Counted from the first letter of the stretch, positions 1-9,497 are shown. The stretch is DNA of 64,000 bases from Microlunatus capsulatus (GCF_017876495.1 NZ_JAGIOB010000001.1:4030001-4094000), one strand, 5' to 3'. The notes: generated by a model not told the origin, from the sequence alone. Numbers and translations are program-made.

Positions 1-182
1 CGGTCCGGGTGCTCATCCAGACCACCGACGGCCGGCGGGCCTGGACCACCGTCGGGGTCGGCCAGAACATCGTCGAGGCGTCCTGGGAGGCGCTCAGCGA
101 CGCCTACCTCTACGGGCTCATCCACGCCGAGACGCCGGAGCCGGCCGCCGTGCGCCCGGCCGAGGAGCGCGTCAGCGTCTGA
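1..182 (+). CDS. cimA: Citramalate synthase, C-terminal end (partial)
   Basis: The reading frame enters from the left edge (codons begin at base 3) and gives 59 residues ending at TGA 180-182. The residues [20 protein letters not shown] followed by [18 protein letters not shown] match the end of the LeuA-type allosteric domain. In actinobacterial CimA (citramalate synthase, isoleucine synthesis from pyruvate and acetyl-CoA) this domain closes the protein; in 2-isopropylmalate synthase the equivalent tail reads differently. The catalytic TIM barrel lies outside the window. I am fairly sure of the LeuA/CimA family and less sure of CimA over LeuA. Confidence 0.75.
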   Translation, partial: VRVLIQTTDGRRAWTTVGVGQNIVEASWEALSDAYLYGLIHAETPEPAAVRPAEERVSV

Positions 183-237
183 GGGGCCGGCCGGTCGCCA
201 ACGTCTCCACCGCTGCCTGAGCTCGTGCTACCCGCTG

Positions 238-272
238 CCTGAGCCTGTCGAAGGCCCTTCGGCGGGCTCAGG
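238..272. repeat. Dispersed palindromic repeat, copy 1
   Basis: Imperfect 17-bp arms (238-254 and 256-272, 15/17 complementary) of the type CCTGAGCCTGTCGAAGG sit just after cimA. A partial second unit (CCCTTCGGCGGGC) follows near 285-297. The same element recurs at 24003-24037 with its flanks (CGCTG before, GCGCGG after), so it is a mobile or dispersed intergenic repeat and not only a hairpin. It may also act as a transcription terminator. It fills most of the cimA-deoA spacer. Confidence 0.75.
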
Positions 273-325
273 GCGCGGGGTCGGCCCTTCGGCGGGCGCG
301 GGGCGCGGGGTGCGGGCTCGGGCGG

Positions 326-1630
326 TCAGGCGATGCGGGCCAGCACCAGCGGCTCGGCCCGGGGCGCCTCCGGACCGACGGACCAGCCGCCCTCCAGGGC
401 GGCGCGGGCGCGGTCGAACCGCTCGGGGGTGTCGGTGTGCAGGGTGAGGACGGGGTCGCCGGCGCGCACCCGGTCGCCCGGCTTCACGTGCAGCTCGACG
501 CCGGCGCCGGCCTGGACGCTGTCCTCGCGCCGGGCCCGGCCGGCCCCGAGCCGCCAGGCAGCCAGCCCGACGGCCATGGCGTCGAGGGAGGTCAGCACGC
601 CGTCGGACTCCGCGCGGACGACCTCGGTCTCCCGGGCGCGGGGCAGCGGGGCGTCGGGGTCACCGCCCTGGGCGCGGATCATCCGCCGCCAGACGTCCAT
701 GGCCCGGCCGTCGGCCAGCGCCGCCGCCGGGTCGACGTCCCCGCGGCCGGCGGCCCCGAGCATCTCCCGGGCCAGCGCGAGCGTGAGCTCGACGACGTCG
801 GCCGGCCCGCCGCCCGCCAGCACGTCGACCGACTCCTGGACCTCCAGCGCGTTGCCCGCGGTCAGCCCCAGCGGGCTCGACATCTGCGTGAGCAGCGCGA
901 CCGTGGTGACGCCGGCGTCCTGGCCGAGCCCGACCATCGTCTCCGCCAGCGCCCGGGCGTCGGCCTCGTCCTTCATGAAGGCTCCGGTGCCGACCTTGAC
1001 GTCGAGCACCAGGGCCGAGGTGCCCTCGGCGATCTTCTTGCTCATGATCGAGGAGGCGATCAGCGGGATCGACTCGACGGTCCCGGTGACGTCGCGCAGC
1101 GCGTACAGCTTCTTGTCGGCGGGCGCGAGGCCCGAGCCCGCCGCGCAGATCACGGCGCCGACGTCCTCCAGCTGGGCCAGCATCTCGGCGTTGCTGAGCC
1201 CCGCCCGCCAGCCCGGGACCGCCTCCAGCTTGTCCAGCGTGCCGCCGGTGTGGCCCAGCCCGCGACCCGACAGCTGCGGCACCGCGACGCCGCAGGCCGC
1301 CACCAGCGGGGCGAGCGGCAGGGTGATCTTGTCCCCGACGCCGCCGGTGGAGTGCTTGTCGACGGTCGGCCGGGACAGCCCGGAGAAGTCGAGCCGCTCG
1401 CCCGAGGCGATCATCGCCGCCGTCCAGCGGCCCAGCTCGGCGCGGGTCAGTCCGCGGAAGAACACCGCCATGGCCATGGCCGCCATCTGCTCCTCGGCCA
1501 CCTCGCCGTCGGTGTAGGCCTGCAGCAGCCAGTCGACGGCGGCCGGCTCCAGCTCGCCGCCGTCGCGCTTGCAGCGGATCAGCTCGACGGCGTCGTAGGG
1601 GGCGCGGCCGGCGGCGGGGGGCGGGGTCAT
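326..1630 (-). CDS. deoA: Thymidine (pyrimidine-nucleoside) phosphorylase
   Basis: This is a 434-residue enzyme that splits thymidine/deoxyuridine with phosphate into base and deoxyribose-1-phosphate (pyrimidine salvage, cytosol). The phosphate-binding signature [10 protein letters not shown] is at residues 92-101, followed by [14 protein letters not shown], the classic family motif. An all-alpha N-terminal domain, a central phosphate-binding domain and a C-terminal alpha/beta domain ([14 protein letters not shown]) are all present, and the length is typical. The ATG is at 1630-1628. No Shine-Dalgarno is visible; a -10-like CACACT lies 7 nt upstream, suggesting a leaderless transcript divergent from the FAH gene. 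The assignment is firm; deoA versus the broader pdp specificity cannot be told from sequence. Confidence 0.93.
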   Translation of the reverse strand: MTPPPAAGRAPYDAVELIRCKRDGGELEPAAVDWLLQAYTDGEVAEEQMAAMAMAVFFRGLTRAELGRWTAAMIASGERLDFSGLSRPTVDKHSTGGVGDKITLPLAPLVAACGVAVPQLSGRGLGHTGGTLDKLEAVPGWRAGLSNAEMLAQLEDVGAVICAAGSGLAPADKKLYALRDVTGTVESIPLIASSIMSKKIAEGTSALVLDVKVGTGAFMKDEADARALAETMVGLGQDAGVTTVALLTQMSSPLGLTAGNALEVQESVDVLAGGGPADVVELTLALAREMLGAAGRGDVDPAAALADGRAMDVWRRMIRAQGGDPDAPLPRARETEVVRAESDGVLTSLDAMAVGLAAWRLGAGRARREDSVQAGAGVELHVKPGDRVRAGDPVLTLHTDTPERFDRARAALEGGWSVGPEAPRAEPLVLARIA

Positions 1631-1670
1631 GGGCCCCAGTGTGCCGGACGGGGAGGGGGTCGTCCCTCGC

Positions 1671-1683
1671 TAGGCTGGCCCCC
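1671..1683 (+). promoter_or_regulatory. Predicted -10 of a leaderless promoter (FAH gene)
   Basis: TAGGCT (1671-1676) is followed by 7 nt and then the ATG at 1684, the geometry expected when transcription starts at the initiation codon. No convincing -35 is visible. Confidence 0.45.
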
Positions 1684-2520
1684 ATGCGCATCGCACGTTT
1701 CGCCTCCGGCGGCGACCCCCAGTACGGCGTCGTCGAGCTCCTCGAGGACGGTGGCCGGAACCCCGGCACCGTCGCCGTCCTCACCGGCGACCCGCTCGCC
1801 ACCCCGGTCCAGCTGACCGGGGAGCGGCACGAGCTGGAGGGGGTGCGGCTGCTCGCCCCGGTGATCCCGCGGAGCAAGGTCGTGGCCGTCGGCCGCAACT
1901 ACGCCGCGCACGCGGCCGAGCTCGGCAACGCCGTGCCCACCACCCCGCTGACCTTCTTCAAGCCCAACACCTCCGTCATCGGCCCAGGCGACGCCATCGT
2001 GCACCCGCGGGTCAGCGAGCAGGTGAGCTTCGAGGGCGAGCTGGCTGTCGTCATCGGCCGGATCTGCAAGGAGGTGCCGGAGTCCCGCGCGGCCGAGGTG
2101 ATCTTCGGCTACACCGTGGCCAACGACGTCACCGCCCGCGACCTGCAGAAGAGCGACGGCCAGTGGGCCCGCGCCAAGGGCTACGACACGTTCTGCCCGC
2201 TCGGCCCCTGGATCACCACCCACCAGACCCTCGACGAGGTCGCCGACCTCGGCATCCGCACCACCCTCGACGGCGTCGAGAAGCAGAACGGCCGCACCAG
2301 CGACATGGTGCACTCCATCCCCGCGCTGATCGCCTACATCACCTCCTTCACCACCCTGCTGCCGGGTGACGTCATCCTCACCGGCACCCCGGAGGGCGTC
2401 GGCACGATGCGGCCCGGCCAGGAGGTCAGCATCGAGATCGAGGGCATCGGCACCCTCACCAACACCGTGACCTCGGACAGCCCCGAGGCCGCGGCCCCCC
2501 GCAGCACCGAGACGGAGTGA
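1684..2520 (+). CDS. Fumarylacetoacetate hydrolase (FAH) family protein
   Basis: The product has 278 residues. The ATG at 1684 was chosen because [10 protein letters not shown] is the usual start of actinobacterial FAH-fold proteins and because of the -10 spacing; an upstream in-frame ATG at 1639 would only add a non-conserved stretch. The FAH core is clear: [16 protein letters not shown], the metal-ligand strand EGELAVVIG, the segment [20 protein letters not shown], and [16 protein letters not shown] near the end. Relatives are divalent-metal acylpyruvases, oxaloacetate decarboxylases or 2-hydroxyhepta-2,4-diene-1,7-dioate isomerases. Its stop lies 4 bp before gltX, so the two are probably co-transcribed, an arrangement seen in other actinomycetes. 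The substrate is not determined. Confidence 0.88.
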   Translation: MRIARFASGGDPQYGVVELLEDGGRNPGTVAVLTGDPLATPVQLTGERHELEGVRLLAPVIPRSKVVAVGRNYAAHAAELGNAVPTTPLTFFKPNTSVIGPGDAIVHPRVSEQVSFEGELAVVIGRICKEVPESRAAEVIFGYTVANDVTARDLQKSDGQWARAKGYDTFCPLGPWITTHQTLDEVADLGIRTTLDGVEKQNGRTSDMVHSIPALIAYITSFTTLLPGDVILTGTPEGVGTMRPGQEVSIEIEGIGTLTNTVTSDSPEAAAPRSTETE

Positions 2521-2524
2521 CCCC

Positions 2525-4090
2525 GTGACCAGCCCCGACGTCCCCTCCAGCCCGCCCGACCCGTCCAGCCCGCCCGCCGACCGCGCCCTGCGCGGCATCG
2601 CCCCCGCCGACGTGCGGGTCCGGTTCCCGCCGTCGCCGACCGGCAACCTGCACGTCGGCAACGTCCGCAGCGCGCTGTTCAACTGGGCCTTCGCCCGCCA
2701 CCACGGCGGCACCTTCGTGCTCCGCATCGAGGACACCGACGCCGGCCGCAACCTCGAGGAGTCCTACACCGGGCTGCTCGACTCGCTCGGCTGGCTGGGC
2801 CTCGACTGGGACGAGGGCCCGGTCACGGGTGGGCCCTACGGGCCCTACATCCAGTCCGAGCGCAGCAGCGTCTACCGCGACGTCGTCGCGAAGCTGCTGG
2901 ACGCCGGGCTGGTCTACCGCTGCTTCTGCACGCGCGAGGAGATCGAGGCCCGCGAGGCCGCTCGGTCCAAGGGCACGCCGCCCGGCTACGACGGCTTCTG
3001 CCGCGACCTGCCGGCCGAGCGGGTGGCCGAGCTCGACGCGCTGGGCACCTCCTCGGTGGTCCGGATGCGGGTGCCCGACGCGCCGATCTCCTTCGACGAC
3101 CTGGTCCGGGGCCCCATCACCTTCGCGCCCGAGAACGTGCCGGACTACGTGCTCGTGCGCGGGAACGGCGAGCCGCTCTACACCCTCGTCAACCCCGTCG
3201 ACGACGCCCTGATGCGGATCACCCACGTGCTCCGCGGCGAGGACCTGCTGCCCTCGACGCCCCGCCAGATCGTGCTCTACCAGGCGCTGGCCCAGGTCGG
3301 CGTCGGCGGCGGCCAGGTCCCGGTGTTCGGCCACCTGCCGACGGTGCTGGGGGAGGGCAACCGCCGGCTCTCCAAGCGCGACCAGGGCTCCGGCCTGGCC
3401 GAGTACCGCGAGAAGGGCTACCTGCCCGAGGCGCTGCTCAACTACCTGGCCCTGCTGGGCTGGGCGATCGCGGAGGACCGCGACGTCTTCTCCCTGGCCG
3501 AGATGGTCGAGGCCTTCGACATCTCCCGGGTGAACGCCAACCCGGCCCGCTTCGACGCCCGCAAGTGCGAGGCCATCAACGCCTCCCACATCCGGGCGCT
3601 GCCGCCGGCCGAGCTGGAGCGCCAGCTGCTGCCCTTCCTGCACGCCGCCGGGCTGGTGCAGGACCCGCCGACGCCGGGGGAGAGCCAGCTGCTCGCCGCG
3701 GCGACGCCGCTGGTGCAGGAGCGGATGAACACGCTGTCGGAGGTCGTCGACATGCTCGGCTTCCTCTTCCGCGCCGACGCCGACGTGGTCATCGACCCGA
3801 CGGCCGGGATGAGCCCCGACGCCGACCGCACGCTCGCGGCCGCCGCCGAGGCGTTGGAGGGGCTGGACTCCTTCGACCACGCCGCCGTCGAGGCCGCCCT
3901 GCGGTCCGCGCTGGTCGAGGGGCTGGGCCTCAAGCCCAAGCTGGCCTTCGGCCCGGTGCGGATCGCGATCACCGGGCGGCGGATCTCCCCGCCGCTGTTC
4001 GAGTCCATCGAGCTGCTGGGCCGGTCCTCGGCGCTGGCCCGGATCGCCGCGGCGCGGTCCTCGCTGGCGACCGACCAGCCGGCGGGCTGA
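2525..4090 (+). CDS. gltX: Glutamyl-tRNA synthetase
   Basis: A class I aminoacyl-tRNA synthetase of 521 residues. The HIGH-type motif is PSPTGNLHVGNVRSALF (HVGN at 43-46) and the KMSKS-type motif is RRLSKRDQGSG near residue 281. VLRIEDTD and the GluRS-specific insertion and anticodon-binding helical C terminus follow. It starts with GTG 4 bp after the FAH gene, with about 25 weakly conserved residues before the core. Genes for tRNA-Gln and tRNA-Glu follow within 1.5 kb. In bacteria that lack GlnRS, GluRS charges both and GatCAB amidates Glu-tRNA-Gln; whether this one is non-discriminating cannot be shown here. Confidence 0.95.
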   Translation: MTSPDVPSSPPDPSSPPADRALRGIAPADVRVRFPPSPTGNLHVGNVRSALFNWAFARHHGGTFVLRIEDTDAGRNLEESYTGLLDSLGWLGLDWDEGPVTGGPYGPYIQSERSSVYRDVVAKLLDAGLVYRCFCTREEIEAREAARSKGTPPGYDGFCRDLPAERVAELDALGTSSVVRMRVPDAPISFDDLVRGPITFAPENVPDYVLVRGNGEPLYTLVNPVDDALMRITHVLRGEDLLPSTPRQIVLYQALAQVGVGGGQVPVFGHLPTVLGEGNRRLSKRDQGSGLAEYREKGYLPEALLNYLALLGWAIAEDRDVFSLAEMVEAFDISRVNANPARFDARKCEAINASHIRALPPAELERQLLPFLHAAGLVQDPPTPGESQLLAAATPLVQERMNTLSEVVDMLGFLFRADADVVIDPTAGMSPDADRTLAAAAEALEGLDSFDHAAVEAALRSALVEGLGLKPKLAFGPVRIAITGRRISPPLFESIELLGRSSALARIAAARSSLATDQPAG

Positions 4091-4092
4091 CG

Positions 4093-5244
4093 GTGGCCAA
4101 GCCGTCAGCCCCGCCCCCGGGGCCCCCGCCGAAGAAGGGCCGCTCGGGGAACCCGGCCGTCCGCTCTGGCGCCCAGCCGGCGCCGTCCCGCCCGTCCCCG
4201 CCGCGCGCGTCCTCGTCGCGCCCGTCCTCGTCGCGCCCGGATGGGTCGCGGCCGCCCCGCCCGGCGACCAGCGACCGCGGCCGGCCGGTCGGCGCCCCGG
4301 CCGGCTCCGCGGGGCCGCCGTCGGAGGTGCTGCCGGTCGACGGCGCCCCGTACCCGCTCGTCCTGCGGGGGCCGGGCTACGCGCCGGGCCGCTCGGTCCT
4401 CGGCGTGGTGCTCGGGCTGTCGCTGTTCGTGCTGCTGACCGGGCTGGTGAGCCAGGTCGTCATCGTGCTGGGCTGGGCGCTGACCGCGGGTGACGTCGTC
4501 TACGCCGACTACGCCCGGCAGGCGCTCGCCTTCGAGCGCCCGGTCGGGATGCTGGGGGCCAACCTCGGCATCGCCACGCTCATCCCCATCGCCTGCGGCA
4601 TCCTCTGGCTGGTCCACCGGGTGCACCCGCGCTGGCTGGCGTCGGTCCGCCCGGGGCTGCGGTGGCGCTACCTGCTGGTCTGCCTGGGCATCGCCCTGGT
4701 GAGCCTCAACGGGGTGCTGCTGCTCTCCCAGCTCGCGGCCCCCGACCGGCCCGCCGTGGGGCTGCAGCCGGGCTTCTGGGGCTTCCTCGTCGTCATCCTG
4801 CTGACCTCGCCGTTGCAGGCGGCGGCCGAGGAGATCTTCTTCCGGGGCTACCTCCTGCAGGCGCTGGGCAGCCTCGTCTCCCAGCCCTGGTTCGGCGTCG
4901 TCGTCTCCTCGGTGGTGTTCGCGCTCCTGCACGGCACGCAGAACCTGCCCCTGTTCGTCGACCGGCTCGCGTTCGGCCTGCTGGCCGCCGTGCTCGTCTG
5001 GCGCACCGGCGGCCTGGAGGCCGGGATCGCCGCCCACGTGGTCAACAACGTCTTCGCCTACGTGTTCGCGGGGGCGACCACCGGCATCGCCGCGCTCAAG
5101 GCCGTGCGGGAGATCGGGTGGCTCGACGCGCTGTTCGACGTGGGCGGCTTCGCCGTCTTCGCGGTGCTCGCGCACCTGGCCTTCCGGGCACTGAAGCTGC
5201 GGCACGTGGTCGACCTCGACGCCGCCGGGACCGTCGTCCGCTGA
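4093..5244 (+). CDS. CPBP-family intramembrane metalloprotease
   Basis: The product has 383 residues. The GTG at 4093, directly after the gltX stop, is chosen although the frame stays open far upstream inside gltX. The first ~95 residues are Pro/Ser/Arg-rich and likely a disordered cytoplasmic tail. About eight hydrophobic segments follow (SVLGVVLGLSLFVLLTGL, FWGFLVVILLTSPLQ and others). The CPBP (Abi) catalytic set is complete: EEIFFRG near 246-252, HGTQN near 280 and HVVNN near 315. Family members such as Rce1 are membrane-embedded proteases; bacterial roles include peptide processing and immunity. Its substrate and function here are unknown. Confidence 0.88.
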   Translation: MAKPSAPPPGPPPKKGRSGNPAVRSGAQPAPSRPSPPRASSSRPSSSRPDGSRPPRPATSDRGRPVGAPAGSAGPPSEVLPVDGAPYPLVLRGPGYAPGRSVLGVVLGLSLFVLLTGLVSQVVIVLGWALTAGDVVYADYARQALAFERPVGMLGANLGIATLIPIACGILWLVHRVHPRWLASVRPGLRWRYLLVCLGIALVSLNGVLLLSQLAAPDRPAVGLQPGFWGFLVVILLTSPLQAAAEEIFFRGYLLQALGSLVSQPWFGVVVSSVVFALLHGTQNLPLFVDRLAFGLLAAVLVWRTGGLEAGIAAHVVNNVFAYVFAGATTGIAALKAVREIGWLDALFDVGGFAVFAVLAHLAFRALKLRHVVDLDAAGTVVR

Positions 5245-5347
5245 CACGCCGGACCCGGTTTGGGCCTCGGGGCTCCCGTCGAGTAAAGTCTTCCCTCGTG
5301 CCCCGCGAGGGGCGCACCGAGCGGCGCAGGACGCCAAGGCCGCACGG

Positions 5348-5419
5348 TGGGGTATGGGGTAATTGGCAGCCCGGCTGATTCTGGTTCAGTTAGTCTAGGT
5401 TCGAGTCCTAGTACCCCAG
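5348..5419 (+). tRNA. tRNA-Gln (CTG anticodon)
   Basis: A 72-nt cloverleaf. Acceptor TGGGGTA pairs with TACCCCA and the discriminator is G. The anticodon stem GCTGA/TCAGT encloses loop TTCTGGT (anticodon CTG), and the T-arm contains TTCGAGT. No CCA is encoded. A possible -10 (TAAAGT, 5284-5289) lies about 60 nt upstream. Confidence 0.95.
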
Positions 5420-5502
5420 CGAGGCGGGAGCTGCGGATTCGCCGGATCACCGGTGAGTTGGTAGGCTTCCGCGGTCGGATCAGCGATGATCCCGGCGCTA
5501 GG

Positions 5503-5575
5503 GGCCCCGTTGTGTAGCGGCCTAGCACGCCGCCCTCTCAAGGCGGTAGCGCGGGTTCGAATCCCGTCGGGGCTA
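5503..5575 (+). tRNA. tRNA-Glu (CTC anticodon)
   Basis: A 73-nt cloverleaf. Acceptor GGCCCCG pairs with CGGGGCT and the discriminator is A. The anticodon stem CCGCC/GGCGG encloses loop CTCTCAA (anticodon CTC), and the T-loop is TTCGAAT. CCA is encoded at 5576-5578. It lies 83 bp after tRNA-Gln in the same direction and is probably co-transcribed with it. Confidence 0.96.
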
Positions 5576-5583
5576 CCAGCACG

Positions 5584-5613
5584 AACGGCACCTGACCTGG
5601 TCAGGTGCCGTTT
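5584..5613 (+). terminator. Intrinsic terminator after tRNA-Glu
   Basis: A near-perfect palindrome has arms AACGGCACCTGACC (5584-5597) and GGTCAGGTGCCGTT (5599-5612) and is followed by TTTC. It sits 6 bp after the encoded CCA. Confidence 0.85.
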
Positions 5614-5698
5614 CTGCGTCCCGGGCCGGCCGTCCCGCGCCGCCCGGCGGAGGAGCGGTAGCGTCGGCCGGGTCCCGGCCCACCACCGCAGGAGCCCC

Positions 5699-6883
5699 AT
5701 GACCACCCGCATCGGCGTCCTCGGCTTCGGCCTGCGCTCGAGCCTCGCCGCCTACGCCCACCAGCCCGACGCCGGCAGCCGCGTCGTCGCCGTCGCCGAC
5801 CCGGACCCCGCCCGGCGACGGGCGGCGGGGGAGCAGCTGGGGGACGGCGTGGCCCTGCTGCCCGACCTCGACACCCTGCTGGAGCAGGACCTCGACGCCG
5901 TGCTCGTGCTGACGCCGGACCACCGGCACGAGGAGCACGCCCTCCGCACGCTGGAGCGCGGGGTGCCGACCTTCGTCGAGAAGCCGTTGGCGATCACCAC
6001 GGACGGGGCCGACCGGATCCTCGAGCAGGCGCGGCGGACCGGCACCCGCCTCTACGTCGGGCACAACATGCGGCACATGCCCGTGGTCCGGGCGCTCCGC
6101 GACGCCGTGCTCGTGGGCCGGGTGGGTGAGGTGAAGGCCGTCTGGTGCCGGCACTTCGTCTCCACCGGCGGCGACTACTACTTCAAGGACTGGCACGCCG
6201 ACCGCACGCGGACGACCGGGCTGCTGCTGCAGAAGGGCGCCCACGACCTCGACGTCATCCACTGGCTGGCGGGCGGCTACACCACGCGCGCGCAGGCGAT
6301 GGGCACGCTGGCGGTGTACGGCGGGATCGCCGACCGTCGCGACAACGCCGACCGGCAGATGCCCGACTGGTACTCCGTGGACACCTGGCCCCCGACCAGC
6401 CAGCGCGAGCTCGCCCCGGTGCTGGACGTCGAGGACCTCTCGATGGCCAACCTGGCCCTCGACAACGGGGTGCTGGCCTCGTACCAGCAGTGCCACTTCA
6501 CCCCGGACTACTGGCGCAGCTACACCGTCATCGGGACCGAGGGCCGGCTGGAGAACTTCGGCGACGGCCCCGACGCCACGGTGGCCCTGTGGGACCGGCG
6601 CTCCGACACCTACCGCGCCGAGCCCGACGCCGTCCTGCCGCTGCGCTCCGGCGCCGGCGGCCACGGGGGTGCCGACCCCCTGCTCGTCGCGGAGTTCCTG
6701 CGCTTCGCCCGGGACGGCGGGCCGACCGACACCTCACCGGTCGCCGCCCGGCAGGCCGTGGCCGCCGGCGTCGCCGCCACCACGTCGCTGCGCTCGGGCG
6801 GGGCCGTCGTCGACGTGCCGGCGCTCGACCCCGGTCTCACCGCGTACTTCGCCGCCGGTCAGGTCGCGCCGACGGGCGCCTGA
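5699..6883 (+). CDS. Gfo/Idh/MocA-family oxidoreductase
   Basis: The product has 394 residues. The ATG at 5699 follows AGGAG by 5 nt. The N-terminal Rossmann fold reads RIGVLGFGLRSSLAAYAH (dinucleotide loop at residues 5-12), then VVAVADPDPARR. The family signature EKPLAIT is near residue 98, followed by GHNMRHMPVV, and the C-terminal alpha/beta domain begins with VGEVKAVWCRHF. The family oxidises or epimerises sugars and inositols with NAD(P). There are no sugar genes next to it, so the substrate is open. Its last 25 bp overlap the end of the convergent PLP decarboxylase gene. Confidence 0.9.
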   Translation: MTTRIGVLGFGLRSSLAAYAHQPDAGSRVVAVADPDPARRRAAGEQLGDGVALLPDLDTLLEQDLDAVLVLTPDHRHEEHALRTLERGVPTFVEKPLAITTDGADRILEQARRTGTRLYVGHNMRHMPVVRALRDAVLVGRVGEVKAVWCRHFVSTGGDYYFKDWHADRTRTTGLLLQKGAHDLDVIHWLAGGYTTRAQAMGTLAVYGGIADRRDNADRQMPDWYSVDTWPPTSQRELAPVLDVEDLSMANLALDNGVLASYQQCHFTPDYWRSYTVIGTEGRLENFGDGPDATVALWDRRSDTYRAEPDAVLPLRSGAGGHGGADPLLVAEFLRFARDGGPTDTSPVAARQAVAAGVAATTSLRSGGAVVDVPALDPGLTAYFAAGQVAPTGA

Positions 6884-8264
6884 GCCGCACCGCGGACCTG
6901 CGCCAGCACCCGGCCGATCGCGGCCGCGGCGCGGTCCACGTCGTCGTCCCCGGTGCGCCAGTTGGAGACCGAGATCCGCAGGACCGCCCGCCCCTGCCAC
7001 ACCGAGGGCGTCATCCAGGCCGTCCCCTCGGCCAGCAGCCGGCGTGCGACTCGCGGGTCTCGACGTCGCCGTCGAAGGCGAGGCAGACCTGGGTGAAGTC
7101 GACGTCGTTGACCACCGCGACGCCGTCCAGGGCGTCCAGCGCCGCCGCGAACCGGTGCGCCCGGTCGACGAAGCCCTGGACCAGCTCCGCGACCCCGGTC
7201 CGGCCGAGCGAGCGGAGCGCGGCCCAGACGGTGAAGCCGCGGGCGCGACGGGAGAACTCGGGCACCGAGGCGATGGGGTCGGGCCGCTCGTCCTGGATGA
7301 GGTAGGCGGCGTGCACGCCCATGGCGGCGTGCAGCGCGGCGGCGTCGGCGACCACGGCGAGCCCGCTGTCGTAGGGGACGTTGAGCGTCTTGTGCGCGTC
7401 GGTGGCCCAGGAGTCCGCACGCTCGTGGCCGGCGGTGAGGTGCCGCAGGCCCGGAGCGGCCGCCGCCCACAGCCCGAAGGCGCCGTCGACGTGCGCCCAG
7501 CCGCCGTGGGCGTGCACCAGGTCCACGGCCGGACCGAGGGGGTCGAAGGCCCCGCTGTTGACGTTGCCGGCCTGCAGGCAGACCACGAGCGGCCCCGGCG
7601 CGCGGGCCTCCAGCGCCGCGGCCAGCGCGTCGAGCCGCAGCCGGCCCTGCCCGTCGGCGGGCACCACGACGCTGCGCGCCGGACCCAGGCCGAGGTAGCG
7701 CAGCGCCACGTCGACGGTGTCGTGCCGCTCCTCGCCCACGACCACGGTCAGCGACGGCGCCCCCGTCAGGCCGTCGGCCTCGACGTCCCAGCCGATCCGG
7801 CGGTACACGGCGTGCCGGGCGGCGGCGAGGCAGGTGAAGTTGGCCATCATGGCGCCGGTGACGAACCCGACGCCCGCGTCGGCCGGAAGGCCCAGCAGGT
7901 CGAGCAGCCACCCGGCGGCCACCCGCTCGGCCCCGGCGGCCGCCGGGGAGCTGGCCAGCAGGCCCGCGTTCTGGTCCCACAGCGAGGTCAGCCAGTCCGC
8001 GCCCAGGGCGGCGGGCAGCACCCCGCCGATGACCCAGCCGAAGAACCGGCCCGAGGGGGTGGCGACCACGCCCGGACCGGCGCCGGCCACCAGGGCGTCC
8101 AGCACCGCGACGGGGTCCTCGCCCGTCTCCGGCAGCGGCCCGCCCAGGGCCTCGGCCACCTGGTCGACGTCGTGGGCGGCGCAGACCGGCCGCTCGTCGA
8201 GGCCGCCCAGGAAGTCCACCGCCTCGGCCACCACCCGGTCCATGACCCGTCGCTCAGCGTCCAC
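6859..8264 (-). pseudogene. PLP-dependent (DOPA/aromatic-type) decarboxylase, frameshifted near the C terminus
   Basis: From ATG 8264 one frame gives 417 residues with a group II PLP decarboxylase core: GRFFGWVIGG, GFVTGAMMANFTCLAAAR, HVDGAFGLWAAAAPG, and the PLP lysine in SWATDAHKTLNVPYDSG. It then stops at 7011 after an unrelated tail. The expected ending (ARRLLAEGTAWMTPSVWQG then VLRISVSNWRTGDDDVDRA) continues in another minus-strand frame to a stop at 6859. The switch falls at about 7048-7058, where one missing base within ACCCGCGAG would restore a full ~468-residue enzyme. The core looks intact, so this is either recent inactivation or a sequencing or assembly error. Substrate unknown (tyrosine, DOPA, tryptophan or diaminobutyrate are family options). 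Confidence 0.8.
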
Positions 8265-8399
8265 GTGCTCTCCTCGTCCGGTGCCTCAGGAGGAGGGAGC
8301 CCGCCCCCACCGCCGTGATACACCCCCGGCGCCCGCCCGGGGTAGGGGCGACGGCAAAGGGGGCCGGTCGGGGCGCGACCCGTCAGGCGGGGAGCGTGC

Positions 8400-9452
8400 T
8401 CAGGGCGTGACCTCGGGCTGCGGCGTCGGCGCGGCCAGCAGGCCGGTGTCGTCGAGCTTCTCGGCCAGGCCGGCGCCGTCGGGCGCGTAGAGCCACGGGA
8501 CCCGGGCGGCCCGGCCGGAGACGTTGTGGTCGCGGTACCCGGCCCCCGCCAGCACGGCCTCGCCCGGGCTCAGCTGGCGGATGCAGACCGCGGCGACCTT
8601 CTCGGCGTGCCGGGCGACGAAGGCGCCGTAGATCGCCTCGTCGTGCTGCCCGTCGTCGCCGACCAGCAGCCAGCGCACGTCCGGGAACTCCTCGGCGAGC
8701 CGCTCGAGGCTGGCCCGCTTGTGCTCGCGCCCGCTGCGGAACCAGCGGTCCGGCGTCGGGCCCCAGTCGGTGAGCAGCAGCGCGCCGCGCGGGTAGAGGT
8801 TGCGGGAGAGGAAGCGGGTCAGCGTCGGGGCCACGTTCCACGCCCCGGTGGACAGGTAGATGACGGGCGCTCCGGGGTGCTGGGAGGTCAGCCGCTCGTA
8901 CAGCACGGGCATCCCGGGGGTGGTGGTCCGGGCGTGCTCGTTGACCACGAAGGTGTGCCAGGCCGCCAGCAGCGGCCGGGGGAGGGCGGTGACCATCACC
9001 GTGTCGTCGATGTCGGAGACCAGGCCGAAGCCGACGTCGGGGTCGATGACCTCCACGTGGGCGCGGGCGGGGCGCGAGCCCTCGGCGCTGAGGGTGATCT
9101 CGTGCCAGCCCGGCTCGAGGTCGACGTCGACCACTGCGTCGACGATGCCGCTGTTGTCGGCCGTCACCACCGCCGTCGTGCCGCCCACCCGCACCTCGAC
9201 CTCGGCGTCCTCCACCGGCACCTTGGTGAAGTTGCGCCAGCCGCGCGCGCCGGCCGCCTCCCCGGCGTCGGCCGCGGCGGGCCGGTCCAGCACCACCCGG
9301 CCGAGCACGCGGATCCAGGCGGTGGAGCCGTAGCCGGTGTAGGGGATGACCGTCGCCACGTAGCCGTTCTCGCGGACGCGCCGCGCTCGCCAGCGCATGA
9401 CGGCGTGGTCGAGGCGGAGGGCGCGGTTGACCTTCGGGGTGGGGTCGCTCAC
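8400..9452 (-). CDS. App1-like phosphatidate phosphatase-domain protein (DUF2183)
   Basis: The product has 350 residues. The HAD-like catalytic motif is FGLVSDIDDTVMVTALPRP, preceded by a beta-rich N-terminal domain and followed by VIYLSTGAWNVAPTLTRFL and WLLVGDDGQHDEAIYG, the App1 conserved blocks. The yeast founder is an actin-patch phosphatidate phosphatase; bacterial homologues are common in actinomycetes and little studied. The start is set at GTG 9452 because TAGGTT lies exactly 7 nt upstream (leaderless geometry); a TTG at 9461 would add three residues but overlaps that -10. There is no signal peptide. Neighbours give no pathway clue. Confidence 0.85.
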   Translation of the reverse strand: MSDPTPKVNRALRLDHAVMRWRARRVRENGYVATVIPYTGYGSTAWIRVLGRVVLDRPAAADAGEAAGARGWRNFTKVPVEDAEVEVRVGGTTAVVTADNSGIVDAVVDVDLEPGWHEITLSAEGSRPARAHVEVIDPDVGFGLVSDIDDTVMVTALPRPLLAAWHTFVVNEHARTTTPGMPVLYERLTSQHPGAPVIYLSTGAWNVAPTLTRFLSRNLYPRGALLLTDWGPTPDRWFRSGREHKRASLERLAEEFPDVRWLLVGDDGQHDEAIYGAFVARHAEKVAAVCIRQLSPGEAVLAGAGYRDHNVSGRAARVPWLYAPDGAGLAEKLDDTGLLAAPTPQPEVTP

Positions 9453-9497
9453 GCGGCTCAACCTAGTGCGTGCGCACGGCCTCGCGGGCTCCTCGGG

